Part shown: positions 6,986-15,326 of the stretch, piece after piece
Layout: every line of letters begins with the position of its first letter
How positions within the stretch are numbered: the stretch's first letter is position 1
Assembly: GCA_049669725.1 (NCBI GenBank)
Contig: JBATKU010000537.1
Span: 1-34,045 of the forward strand
Reading direction: 5' to 3'
DNA: 34,045 nucleotides
Source of the DNA: JAFDCJ01 sp049669725
Lineage (GTDB): Bacteria; Desulfobacterota; Desulfobacteria; Desulfobacterales; JAFDCJ01
Program-made: the position numbers and the translations under genes
Notes under the pieces: model-generated
Database searches by the model: none
Seen by the model: the letters and a program-made list of their open reading frames with translations, nothing else
What the model was told of the DNA's origin: nothing

Positions 6986-8890
6986 ATGAACTACGGTTAC
7001 ACCGGCAGGATACTGCATGTAGATTTAACGAAGCGCAAAATTGATATAGAAGAAAAGGATGAAGCCTTTTTCCGAAGCTACCTGGGCGGCAGGGGGATTG
7101 GCTACCACTACCTGATGAAAACGGTACCACCGCGGGTCGATCCTTTATCACCGGAAAATATCCTTGTGCTGGCCACCGGCGTAATGACGGGATCCCCTCT
7201 GGCAGCCTCCTGTCGATTTGCCGCGGTCGGAAAGTCACCGCTGACCGGAACGGCAGCCGAGTCAGAAGCCGCAGGCTTTTTCGGACCGGAGCTTAAAAAG
7301 GCCGGTTTTGACGCCGTGGTGTTTGGCGGACGATCCGAAACACCCGTTTATCTCTTTGTAAATGACGGCAAGGCCGAAATTAAAGATGCGACACCTATTT
7401 ATCAATTGGGTTCGAAAGAAGTTGAAGATGCCATTCGGGATGAATTGGGCAGCAGCAACATCAGGGTGGCCCAGACCGGTCTTGCCGGAATGAACCAGGT
7501 CCTTTTTGCCAACATTACCAACAACCTGGGTCATTTTAACGGTCGCAATGGATTTGGCGCCCTGATGGGTTCAAAAAATCTGCGCGCGGTCGCCGCCTTG
7601 GGATCTGAAAAGATCAATTTTTTCGACCGTGATTTCTTGAACCGGACAGCGAAGAATTATGCCAGAAGCTTTCGCGACAATCCCCTGGGAGAAGCGCTAT
7701 ATACTTATGGGACGACCGGTTTTCCTGAACTGCTGTCTGCCGCAGGGGCGCTACCTGTGGATAACTTCAGGCGTAGCGCACTTGACGATTCCGCCCCGGT
7801 CAGCGGCGATACCTACAACACACTATTGCTTCAAAGAAGAAAGGGATGTTACTCCTGCACGATCAAATGCAAGCGCGGAATTGCGTTGGATGATCCTAAG
7901 TATGGCATCGATTCACGCTACGGCGGACCTGAATATGAGACCATTGCGGCCCTGGGAACCAATCTCAATATTGTTGATCTGAAAGCCATTGCCAAGGGCA
8001 ATGAGATTTGCAACCGCTATTGTATGGATACCATAACCGCCGGAATGACCATTGCCTTTGCCTGCGAGTGTTTTCAGGAAGGTGTTATTACCGCTGAGGA
8101 CACCGGCGGTATGCAACTGCGTTTCGGCGATGCCGATATGATGATCCAACTGCTTGAATTAATCGCGCGGCGGGAAGGATTCGGTGATGTGCTGGCTCAA
8201 GGGTCTGCCCGGCTGGCTAAAAAATGGGGTGTTGAAGGCCAACCCTGCAGCCTTTCGGTCAAAGGCCAGGAGATTTCCATGCACGATCCGCGCGTAAAAG
8301 TCGGGGTAGGAATCGGCTTTGCGGTCAGCACTTACGGCGCAGATCATATGACCGCCGCCCATGACCCTATGTTTACCGACGAAAACTCGTCAATGTTTAA
8401 ATCTGTTAAGCCCCTGGGCATCTACAACCCCATGCCAGCCACCGAGATTACCAATGAAAAAGTTCGTGGCTATATGCAGCTGGAAAAACTGTGGCGGATG
8501 ATGGATGCTCTGGGACTGTGTGTCTTCGGCTATGCTCCCCGGGGGGTGATGCCGCTGGATATCATGGTGCAATCCTTAAATGCCGTGACCGGATGGAATG
8601 CCAGTCTCTATGAACTGCTGAGAGCGGCCGAGAGAGGCTCTATGCTGGCCCGGGCGTTTAACAGCCGCGAAGGTTTTTCGATTAAAGATGACCGTTTGCC
8701 TGCGCGGCTCTTTGACCCTAAACCGGACGGCCCTGATTCCGGCAAAAAGATATTTGAAGAGGAAGACTTTAATAAAGCCATTGCCCTGTATTACGAGATG
8801 ATCAGCTGTGATCCTGAAACCGGACGACCCAATCGCGGGAAGTTAATGGAGTTAAGCCTGGAGTGGGTAGAAGAAATGCTGGGTCAATAA
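6986..8890 (+). CDS. aor: aldehyde:ferredoxin oxidoreductase, tungsten/molybdopterin type
   Basis: A 634-residue cytoplasmic AOR-family protein that oxidises aldehydes to carboxylates (or the reverse) with ferredoxin. It uses a bis-tungstopterin centre and one [4Fe-4S] cluster. The N-terminal pterin-binding domain starts YTGRILHVDLTKRK and has YLGGRGIG at 32-39. The cluster ligands are C288, C291 and C295 (CYSCTIKC) with the distant fourth C512 (LGLCVFG). Other family hallmarks are GGPEYET at 313-319 and a C-terminal domain of normal length. The ATG follows a strong GGGGAGG. It stands alone behind its own promoter, divergent from the TRAP operon, so a link between the imported acid and this enzyme is possible but unproven. 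Substrate range cannot be read. Confidence 0.95.
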   Translation: MNYGYTGRILHVDLTKRKIDIEEKDEAFFRSYLGGRGIGYHYLMKTVPPRVDPLSPENILVLATGVMTGSPLAASCRFAAVGKSPLTGTAAESEAAGFFGPELKKAGFDAVVFGGRSETPVYLFVNDGKAEIKDATPIYQLGSKEVEDAIRDELGSSNIRVAQTGLAGMNQVLFANITNNLGHFNGRNGFGALMGSKNLRAVAALGSEKINFFDRDFLNRTAKNYARSFRDNPLGEALYTYGTTGFPELLSAAGALPVDNFRRSALDDSAPVSGDTYNTLLLQRRKGCYSCTIKCKRGIALDDPKYGIDSRYGGPEYETIAALGTNLNIVDLKAIAKGNEICNRYCMDTITAGMTIAFACECFQEGVITAEDTGGMQLRFGDADMMIQLLELIARREGFGDVLAQGSARLAKKWGVEGQPCSLSVKGQEISMHDPRVKVGVGIGFAVSTYGADHMTAAHDPMFTDENSSMFKSVKPLGIYNPMPATEITNEKVRGYMQLEKLWRMMDALGLCVFGYAPRGVMPLDIMVQSLNAVTGWNASLYELLRAAERGSMLARAFNSREGFSIKDDRLPARLFDPKPDGPDSGKKIFEEEDFNKAIALYYEMISCDPETGRPNRGKLMELSLEWVEEMLGQ

Positions 8891-8946
8891 ATTTTGGGAA
8901 TTATAACCAATAACGAATAACAATTAACTTATATTTGGGAGGCCTT

Positions 8947-9471
8947 ATGTTAGGAAAAAATAAAAAAACTGAAAGCGGTAAAGCGGTTTCTCAAGATAGA
9001 CCCCCTGAAAGTAAGAGTGCAACCTTTCTCTCCAGATCAACTGCCAGTCAAGAAAAGACTGTCATCGGTGAACATATCTCCATCGAAGGCAGTATCCGTG
9101 GTGAGGAAAATTTAGAGATCGAGGGCTCGATGAAAGGCAACATCGAATTGGGAAAGCATAATTTCAGGGTCGGTCCCAACGGGCAGGTGGAAGGTGAAAT
9201 TACTGCGCAGAATGTAAGTGTCAGCGGCGAATTTAAAGGAAATATTAAATCCCATGAAAAAGTTGAAGTTACCCGGCAGGCTGATTTTTATGGAGAGATC
9301 AGGGCCAAAAGTATTTCTATTGAGGACGGTGCCTATATCAAAGGGATGATCGAGCTGGATCGGGAGCCGAACCGGAAATCCACCGCAGCCCAGAAGCCCA
9401 ATGCAACGGCTGCCCCTGAGACCGGCAAGGCACCGGGCGCGACATCGCCAAGCGATAAAAAGGAGATGTAG
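8947..9471 (+). CDS. bacA: bactofilin (polymer-forming cytoskeletal protein)
   Basis: A 174-residue protein. An unstructured N-terminus of about 35 residues is followed by a right-handed beta-helix of short repeats (for example ISIEGSIRGEENLEIEGSMK, then GNIELGKHNFRVGPNGQVEG) to about residue 138, and a polar, proline/alanine-rich tail. This is the bactofilin domain (DUF583), which polymerises without nucleotides at the membrane. The ATG at 8947 is preferred because GGGAGG lies 4-5 bases upstream; a TTG at 8935 would overlap that site. Stop to next start is three bases, so it leads the operon that continues into the ketosynthase pair. It may scaffold envelope-related enzymes; that is inference. 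Confidence 0.9.
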   Translation: MLGKNKKTESGKAVSQDRPPESKSATFLSRSTASQEKTVIGEHISIEGSIRGEENLEIEGSMKGNIELGKHNFRVGPNGQVEGEITAQNVSVSGEFKGNIKSHEKVEVTRQADFYGEIRAKSISIEDGAYIKGMIELDREPNRKSTAAQKPNATAAPETGKAPGATSPSDKKEM

Positions 9472-9474
9472 TTT

Positions 9475-10092
9475 TTGGCGACTTCGATCACACCGGACCA
9501 GAGAGATCCAAATGCTGCGTTGTACCCGGCAAGCTACACCAGCGAGATTCTCAAACTGCTCATCGACCCGCTTGTACGGCTAAAGGATGGTCAGATGCTT
9601 GACGTGGGACCTGTGTGTGAAGAGAATATCATGTTTTTTGCGAGCCGGTTGAGAAGGCATTATGTCTGCGACATGTTTCTACGATTGATCCGGGAGCAAA
9701 GTGTAGCGCGTCATTCCCGCAATGTCTGGAGGCATCTCGACTATCCTGCCAGATTTTTTGATGGAATCCATCTCTGGGATCTTTGCGATCACCTGGACGA
9801 TAAAAAGGTAAGCCAACTGTTGGAGCTGTGTCTTTCCATGCTGCAGCCGGGGGGACTGCTGATGCTGACCGCTTTTGAAAAGCCACCCTCACCCGCCCGG
9901 GTTAATTCTTTTATTATTCAAAATGGCTACCGGATAAACTATCGTGTCCAACCCCATTTAAATCTTGCCTGGCACTGTCGCCACAACCGGGCCCTTATGT
10001 CTATGTTAACCGGCTTCATTATTGTCAAGTCCCTGCGCTACCGCAACGGAATTCGTGAAATACTGCTTAAAAAGCCCTTATCGATTTCGTGA
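9475..10092 (+). CDS. class I SAM-dependent methyltransferase-like protein
   Basis: A 205-residue protein. QMLDVGPVCEENIMFF near residue 40 resembles motif I, FFDGIHLWDLCDHLD near 95 resembles motif IV, and LQPGGLLMLTAF near 125 resembles motif V of a Rossmann methyltransferase. The glycine-rich loop is poor (DVGPVCEE rather than DxGxGxG), so SAM binding or catalysis is uncertain and it may be degenerate. The start is the TTG at 9475, nine bases after AGGAG. It is tightly packed between the bactofilin and the EamA gene. The same pairing of bactofilin with such a protein suggests a structural or envelope role rather than small-molecule chemistry, but I cannot assign a substrate. Confidence 0.6.
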   Translation: MATSITPDQRDPNAALYPASYTSEILKLLIDPLVRLKDGQMLDVGPVCEENIMFFASRLRRHYVCDMFLRLIREQSVARHSRNVWRHLDYPARFFDGIHLWDLCDHLDDKKVSQLLELCLSMLQPGGLLMLTAFEKPPSPARVNSFIIQNGYRINYRVQPHLNLAWHCRHNRALMSMLTGFIIVKSLRYRNGIREILLKKPLSIS

Positions 10093-10108
10093 CAGGAGCA
10101 ATCTGCCC

Positions 10109-11047
10109 TTGAAACAATTCGCTTCCATATACCGGGCCCAGCTCCAGTGGCGGCCGATTGCCGTTTTATTGATTATTGCGATGATCTGGGGCAGCAATAT
10201 GGCCTTTGTTAAACTGGCCACCCGGGATATCGCCCCTTTGTTCATGGCCGGTATTCGATCACTGGTTGCCGCCGTATGCCTTTACATCTGGATGAAAGCC
10301 AAGGGGCTGGCCCTTTTCCCATCCAAAATGATTATTTTTCACGGGGTGGTTGCCGGCCTGCTATTTGGCACCGAATTCGGTCTCATGTTTGTGGGACTCA
10401 AATATACCCTGGCTTCCCGCGGCTATGTGATCCTGTACACGGCGCCATTTGTCGCAGCCCTGGGGGCGCATTTTTTCCTGGTCGACGATCGCTTCAACCG
10501 CTGGAAAGCCATCGGCCTTGTACTGGCATTCGGCGGCCTGGTCGTATTGTTTCTAAAAAATTTAGGGACCTTATCATTCGAGGCCTTGCCGGGGGATATT
10601 TTGTTTCTGATTGCCGGCATCCTGTGGGGGACGACCACCGTTTACATAAAAAAATACCTGGCCGGCCGGGCTGATCCATTACAGATTCTGTTTTACCAGC
10701 TGTTTTTTTCAGCACCGTTTTTATTTGTATTCAGCCTGGCACTAGAGCATCCTGTGGTGAGTGGATTTTCTCTGTTGACCGGCTTTTCCCTGTTTTACCA
10801 GTGCATCATTGTCGCTTTTCTCAGTTATCTGGTCTGGTTTGTAATGGTCTCCCGTTACCCGGTCAGCCTGCTGCACGCCTTTTCATTTTTCACACCGGTA
10901 TTTGGTGTGATCTTCAGCGGGATATTAATTCTGGGGGAAGCCATCAGTCCCAACCTGATTCTGGCATTGATCATGGTCAGCCTGGGCATGGTACTGGTCA
11001 ATTATCGTCCTTCCGAACATGCCGAAGCATCAACGGAAATAAGATAG
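10109..11047 (+). CDS. EamA/DMT-family transporter
   Basis: A 312-residue membrane protein with ten predicted transmembrane helices in two EamA repeats. Repeat 1 begins IAVLLIIAMIWGSNMAFVKLA (the W-G-S-N signature) and repeat 2 begins DILFLIAGILWGTTTVYIKKY. The family exports metabolites or flips lipids, and the substrate is unknown. The start chosen is the TTG at 10109, ten bases after AGGAG; an upstream in-frame ATG at 10022 would lie deep inside the preceding gene. The gap to the upstream stop is 16 bases. Standing between a methyltransferase-like gene and a PagL-like gene, it may move an envelope lipid or lipid precursor. Confidence 0.85.
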   Translation: MKQFASIYRAQLQWRPIAVLLIIAMIWGSNMAFVKLATRDIAPLFMAGIRSLVAAVCLYIWMKAKGLALFPSKMIIFHGVVAGLLFGTEFGLMFVGLKYTLASRGYVILYTAPFVAALGAHFFLVDDRFNRWKAIGLVLAFGGLVVLFLKNLGTLSFEALPGDILFLIAGILWGTTTVYIKKYLAGRADPLQILFYQLFFSAPFLFVFSLALEHPVVSGFSLLTGFSLFYQCIIVAFLSYLVWFVMVSRYPVSLLHAFSFFTPVFGVIFSGILILGEAISPNLILALIMVSLGMVLVNYRPSEHAEASTEIR

Positions 11048-11073
11048 GGGTTTCGCCCAGGCGGAATGGCGTC

Positions 11074-11661
11074 ATGCAGAATACCGTAATAATAAAACTG
11101 CTCTATAGTCTCGCGCTGCTGCTGGTTTTGCTTGGCCCGACGCAATTCGCCTGCGCCGGAGACGATGAGGTGGACAAAATCCCGACGCGCTATGGCATGG
11201 CGGCGGTGCTGGGCGATACATTCGACCCCGATGAGGGTATCTATTTTGTTCAGCTAGCGGGCTTTGTCATGTGGGATTATGATAAAGTGTGGCATCATTG
11301 GGCACCGGAAGCTTTACGCTTCAAAGTCGAAGGCACCGCCGGACTGACGACATCTCCTCGAACCCGTGGTATGATTTCGGTCGGCATGATGGCCCCGTAT
11401 TATCTTAATTTTATTTCCAGCCGTCGATTGAATCCTTATATTGAAGGTGGCATCGGTGTGATCTATACCGACTTTCATGTCGAAGGCCAGGGATCACGGT
11501 TTAATTTTTATCCCCAGGCTGGAATCGGGACAGAGATAAAGGTGTATTCCGGCCCTCCGTTTTTCGGCGCGGTTCGGATCTCTCACATCTCAAATGCCGG
11601 ATTGCATGACGATAATCGGGGGATGAATTCGGTGATATTGATGATTGGGCGATTTTTTTGA
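11074..11661 (+). CDS. pagL: PagL-like acyloxyacyl hydrolase / lipid A deacylase
   Basis: A 195-residue secreted protein with a signal peptide (MQNTVIIKLLYSLALLLVLL, cleavage near residue 28). The mature part is rich in alternating beta strands with a terminal Phe (IGRFF), as expected for an outer-membrane barrel. The PagL signature ISHISNAGLHDDNRGMNS contains the catalytic His171 and Ser173 (HxSN). In Pseudomonas PagL the acidic member of the triad lies 12 residues after the Ser; here that position appears to be Asn185. The enzyme removes an ester-linked acyl chain from lipid A. The ribosome binding site is weak. Twelve bases before the ketosynthase gene, so probably co-transcribed with it. 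Confidence 0.8.
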   Translation: MQNTVIIKLLYSLALLLVLLGPTQFACAGDDEVDKIPTRYGMAAVLGDTFDPDEGIYFVQLAGFVMWDYDKVWHHWAPEALRFKVEGTAGLTTSPRTRGMISVGMMAPYYLNFISSRRLNPYIEGGIGVIYTDFHVEGQGSRFNFYPQAGIGTEIKVYSGPPFFGAVRISHISNAGLHDDNRGMNSVILMIGRFF

Positions 11662-11672
11662 AAAGGTGATGC

Positions 11673-12830
11673 GTGAGTGTTGATAACTTAAAAAATAAAG
11701 AAGCCGGCCGGGTCGTCGTTACCGATGCCGCAGCGGTTACCGCCCTGGGAAACAACCTGGATTCGCTGTGGCTGGGACTCATGGCAGGTGAAACTGCCAT
11801 CCGGCCGATCACACGCTTCCCCGTGGATCAGGACCACTATAAATCAAAAATTGCCGCCCACATCAATGATCTAAAATCCTCCGGCGACCGCTCCATGCTG
11901 CAGGATCTGCTGGACCGCCTGTTTCGTGGAATGGGACCGGTGCCGTCAGATGCTGCCCTGATGACTGCGACCATTAAGTCGGGTGCCGATAATCTGGAGT
12001 CATTTTGTCACGGCAATTCTACCGGGTTTCAGGATGTCTTGCTTTCTTCTCTGGCGGATATTGTCAGTGCAAAGTTCGGCCTGACCGGCAACGGTATCTG
12101 TGTCAGTGCCTCCTGTGCCTCCTCTACCATTGCTGTCGCCCATGGTGCGGCCCTGATTGAATCCGGTCGAGCTGAGGCGGTGCTGGTGTGTTGCGGGGAC
12201 CTGATAACAGAATATCATTTTTCGGGATTTTCGGCCTTAAAGGCGCTGTCACCGTTTGCCTGCCGGCCCTTTGATCGTGACCGTCAAGGGCTCTCGCTCG
12301 GAGAGGGCGCCGCCGCCTTGCTTTTAATGAGTGCCGCCCGGGCGCGGCGAGAAAACCGTGATCAACTGGGGACCATACTTGGCTGGGGCATAGCCAATGA
12401 TGCCACCCATATTACAGCCCCTGCCAAAAGTGGCCGGGGCCTGGTCCAGGCCGTTAACCAGGCCGTGTGGTCGGCGCAAAAAAAACCGGAAGACATTGCT
12501 GCCATCAGTGCCCATGGAACCGGCACGGTTTACAATGACTTAATGGAGCTCAATGCCTTCCGGCAGGTGTTTGGCCAACGCAAGCTGCCTATGTATTCCG
12601 TCAAGGGTGCCATCGGGCATACCCTGGGAGCGGCCGGGGGCCTGGAGATTATTTTGGGTCTCAAAGCCCTTTCAAACCGGATGGTTCCCCCAACCGTTGG
12701 ATTCTCTAACCCGGAAAAGGGCGCCGAGGGCCAGGTAAGCTCCGGGACGCAGGCTGTTTCCGGCGATTATCTGCTAACAACTAATTCCGGCTTTGGCGGT
12801 GTCAATGCCGCCCTTGTTTTAGGGAGATAA
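11673..12830 (+). CDS. beta-ketoacyl-ACP synthase (FabF-like, KS subunit)
   Basis: A 385-residue thiolase-fold condensing enzyme. The triad is complete: C148 in SASCASST, H281 in AHGTGTVYND and H316 in KGAIGHTLGAAGG. The C-terminal NSGFGGVNAALVLG closure is also present. It condenses malonyl-ACP with an acyl-ACP primer. The start is a GTG at 11673 with AAGGTG just upstream. It lies eight bases before a Cys-less KS-like gene, giving the KS/CLF arrangement of type-II polyketide and aryl-polyene systems. About 385 residues is somewhat shorter than FabF (about 410); the N-terminal half is the more divergent part. Confidence 0.9.
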   Translation: MSVDNLKNKEAGRVVVTDAAAVTALGNNLDSLWLGLMAGETAIRPITRFPVDQDHYKSKIAAHINDLKSSGDRSMLQDLLDRLFRGMGPVPSDAALMTATIKSGADNLESFCHGNSTGFQDVLLSSLADIVSAKFGLTGNGICVSASCASSTIAVAHGAALIESGRAEAVLVCCGDLITEYHFSGFSALKALSPFACRPFDRDRQGLSLGEGAAALLLMSAARARRENRDQLGTILGWGIANDATHITAPAKSGRGLVQAVNQAVWSAQKKPEDIAAISAHGTGTVYNDLMELNAFRQVFGQRKLPMYSVKGAIGHTLGAAGGLEIILGLKALSNRMVPPTVGFSNPEKGAEGQVSSGTQAVSGDYLLTTNSGFGGVNAALVLGR

Positions 12831-12837
12831 GTCCGAA

Positions 12838-13557
12838 ATGGATGCTGAAATTACCGGAATCGGATGGGTGACGGCAGCCGGCCTGGGACGCGGCCGGGAG
12901 CATCAGCGCTTTGCCATGCCACCGGGACAGTTGCCTGAAATTAATCCCGCCGATATGTTTAAAAAACCTTATCCCAATTTCAGGCGAATGGATGAATATT
13001 CCCGGTTGGGATTGACGGCCACGGCTTTGGCGTTGATAGATGCGGGTCTATCTGAGTGGACCCGGGAACGCGATATCGGCATTATTGCATCTACTTTCTA
13101 TGGTTGTTTGGGAACGGATGTCGACTACTATAAAACGGTAATTCCGGACAGGGGTGCCCATGCCAGTCCGGCCCTGTTTTCATACACCTTGGCAAACGGC
13201 TTTCTGGGAGAAGCTGCGATCCGCTTTGGGCTTACAGGAATCAATTATGTCGTCACCGAACAGCGCCCTACAGGGCTGGCTGGCTTGCAAACTGCACTGG
13301 ATAATATTACCCGGGGGGATGTGAAAAAAATTCTTGGTGGTGTTTGTGATGTGGGATGTCCAGGGATTTTTGGTGAACCCAGCAAAGTAGCGCCCGGTGC
13401 TGTTTTTTTCATGCTTGAGAAATCCCACGCCGGGGAAACATCATCCTATGGCAAACTGTGTTTAGACCCAAAAGGCCGGGTTATCTACAATGGCAGCGAA
13501 ATTAAAGATCTCACCACCCTTGTTTCGAAATGCCTGGCTGGATCTCGTTATGCTTAA
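12838..13557 (+). CDS. ketosynthase-like chain-length-factor protein (ApeC/PF13723 type)
   Basis: A 239-residue protein covering only the N-terminal half of a ketosynthase. It begins EITGIGWVTAAGLG and keeps the core RMDEYSRLGLTATALALIDAG. Where ketosynthases have T-A-C-x-S-G it has TEQRPTG (140-146), so no nucleophilic Cys; a Gln is at or next to that position, as in chain length factors. There is no C-terminal HGTGT/GHT half. This matches the short ketoacyl-synthase-like family found as ApeC beside ApeO. It would form a heterodimer with the upstream KS and set chain length. The KS stop is seven bases upstream with GGGAG spanning it. Not a truncation artefact, because such short forms are a known family. 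Confidence 0.8.
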   Translation: MDAEITGIGWVTAAGLGRGREHQRFAMPPGQLPEINPADMFKKPYPNFRRMDEYSRLGLTATALALIDAGLSEWTRERDIGIIASTFYGCLGTDVDYYKTVIPDRGAHASPALFSYTLANGFLGEAAIRFGLTGINYVVTEQRPTGLAGLQTALDNITRGDVKKILGGVCDVGCPGIFGEPSKVAPGAVFFMLEKSHAGETSSYGKLCLDPKGRVIYNGSEIKDLTTLVSKCLAGSRYA

Positions 13558-13634
13558 TCCCTGCGGTTTGTGGGCCTCGGAGGTGAACCGATTCTATATG
13601 CAAGAACTAATTTGACGAATATCTTGAAAGGCCG

Positions 13635-14483
13635 TCAAGTCCACAATAGTTTGTGTATGGCTGAATGATCCAGTCCCCCATCTTGCTGGGCGATGAGCTT
13701 CTCATAAAACTTTATCAGGCTTTCCACATGGGGAAGCCTGACCATCGCTGTTTCTGCCAACGCCTGGGCCAGTCTTAAATCTTTGAGCTGGATGGTTGCT
13801 TTGGCTCCCGGCTCGTAGCTGCGTTGGATCATGCGGGTTCCGTGCAATTGTAAAATCTTCGAGTCGGCAAAACCGCCTTTTAATGCCTGTTATACCAGTC
13901 GAGGGTCCACACCCGATTTTTCGGCCAGAGTCAAGCCTTCAGCCACAGCCTCAATGGTCAGCCCCACAATTACCTGGTTGATAATTTTAACGACATGTCC
14001 CATTCCCGGTCCCCCGACATGGACCACGTTGCCGCCCAGGATGTTGAGCACAGGTCCAACGCTTTCAAAATCCGGAGCTGTGCCACCGGCCATGATTGCC
14101 AGGGTGCCGGCAGCAGCACCTTCCGGCCCGCCTGAAACCGGCGCATCGATCCAGCCGATTCCTCTGGCAGCCAGGCGTTGAGCATGGATAGTGGAACGAG
14201 TCGGGTCTGAGCTGCTCATGTCCATTACCACCTGGCCGGCCTCCAAACAGGGTTCCAATTGCTCGAGAACCCCATCAACAGCGGTTGAATCCAGCAGCAT
14301 CATCAGGCATACATCCGCCCGGGCAGCATCTTCCAGTGTGTGGCACAGCGGAAGGCCTTCTGTCAGATCCGGGGACAGCTCTGATCGATTCCAGCCCCGC
14401 ACATCGCAGCCGGCTTCCAGGAGCGTGCGGACCATGGGGCGTCCCATCATACCAAGGCCTAACACGCTTATTGACATGGCCAT
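13635..14483 (-). pseudogene. 3-hydroxyisobutyrate dehydrogenase-family gene interrupted by an in-frame TAA
   Basis: The reading frame starts MAMSISVLGLGMMGRPM (NAD(P)-binding GLGMMG, start at 14483 with AAAGGG nine bases ahead). It carries the family motifs APVSGGPEGAAAGTLAIM and KIINQVIVG (catalytic Lys segment). After SGVDPRLV it meets TAA at 13892-13890. The same frame then continues without any shift as QALKGGFADSKILQLHGTR and on to the normal C-terminal end at 13635. Total length, about 282 codons, fits the family, so a single substitution (probably a Tyr codon to TAA) broke an otherwise intact gene. The product would have reduced a beta-hydroxyacid or similar. Either a recent nonsense mutation or a sequence error. 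Confidence 0.85.
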
Positions 14484-14510
14484 TTTGTTTTTCCCTTTCT
14501 TCATAATTTT

Positions 14511-15326
14511 TCATTGTGCGGCTTTTATCATAACCGGCTTTCCAATCAGCTCGGACAGCGGCAGAACTGTTAAACCTTTAGCATCGACGCCCACCAGAAG
14601 AATTTCAATCTCGTTTAACCAGGCAGAAATTAAACTTTCATCAGGCGGCCGGAGGTCATGTAGTAAAACAATGTCATCAGGGCGAATGCGATCGATTATC
14701 TTCTTCGCTAGATTGTTTATCCGGCGGTTGCCGCCATCCAGAGAGCGGCAGCTGAAATTGACCAAATACATGCCGGTTTTCAATAGGGCTGACCGCAGTC
14801 GGGGGCTGGTGATACCCGCCGGCGGGCGATAGGCTATTGGCCGGATTCCAAAATCGTTGAACACTTTTTGCGCGGCTTCAATATCTTTCACAATCGCCGG
14901 GCTGGTTTTAAAAAGCATCCGGTAACTATGGTTATAAGAATGATTTCCCACCAGGTGTCCCTGCCGCACCAGCGCTTTTACAAGCTTTGGGTGTCGGGCC
15001 GCTTTTTCTCCGGTAATAAAAAAGGTGGCTTTTATCTGATATTTTTCAAGGAGTTTCAACAGCAGCGGGGTTGTCAAAGGATCGGGACCATCATCAAAGG
15101 TGATGGCCACGGCCATTTTCCCTGAACTACCCTTGCAGATCACCGGGAGATAAAATCCAAACCGGGGGAAAAAGGGAGCGGCCAGACAGATCAAAAGAAA
15201 TCCAGCTAAAGGAATAACGGCCAGCCACCCATCGACAACGATAAGTATTGTTGCCAGCAGGAAGGCAGCCAGGCCTGTTTTTGCAGCCGTGAAAAATGAC
15301 AAGTTGTCGGATTCAATTTCTTTCAT
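14511..15326 (-). CDS. membrane-anchored polysaccharide deacetylase (NodB/CE4)
   Basis: A 271-residue protein. Residues 1-70 hold two hydrophobic segments (about 15-32 and 34-53), so it is anchored in the inner membrane. The NodB domain follows. Motif 1 is AITFDDGPD with D78 and D79, motif 2 is HSYNHS with H129 and H133 (metal ligands), then the YRPPAG motif near 167 and the C-terminal DIVLLHDL. All metal and catalytic residues are present, so it should be an active metal-dependent N-deacetylase of a glycan or lipid-linked sugar. It overlaps the MMPL gene by four bases (translational coupling), which ties it to the lipid exporter. The sugar could be on a glycolipid product made with the nearby GT25 enzyme. 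Confidence 0.9.
   Translation of the reverse strand: MKEIESDNLSFFTAAKTGLAAFLLATILIVVDGWLAVIPLAGFLLICLAAPFFPRFGFYLPVICKGSSGKMAVAITFDDGPDPLTTPLLLKLLEKYQIKATFFITGEKAARHPKLVKALVRQGHLVGNHSYNHSYRMLFKTSPAIVKDIEAAQKVFNDFGIRPIAYRPPAGITSPRLRSALLKTGMYLVNFSCRSLDGGNRRINNLAKKIIDRIRPDDIVLLHDLRPPDESLISAWLNEIEILLVGVDAKGLTVLPLSELIGKPVMIKAAQ

Noticed and set aside
10022..10108. N-terminal extension of the EamA transporter from the ATG at 10022
   Set aside because: It lies inside the preceding methyltransferase-like gene, adds a Cys/Arg-rich tail unlike the family, and a well-placed AGGAG precedes the TTG at 10109.
13890..13892. The in-frame TAA as a recoding site (selenocysteine or pyrrolysine)
   Set aside because: Sec uses UGA and Pyl uses UAG; TAA also ends many normal genes here, so a nonsense mutation is the simple reading.
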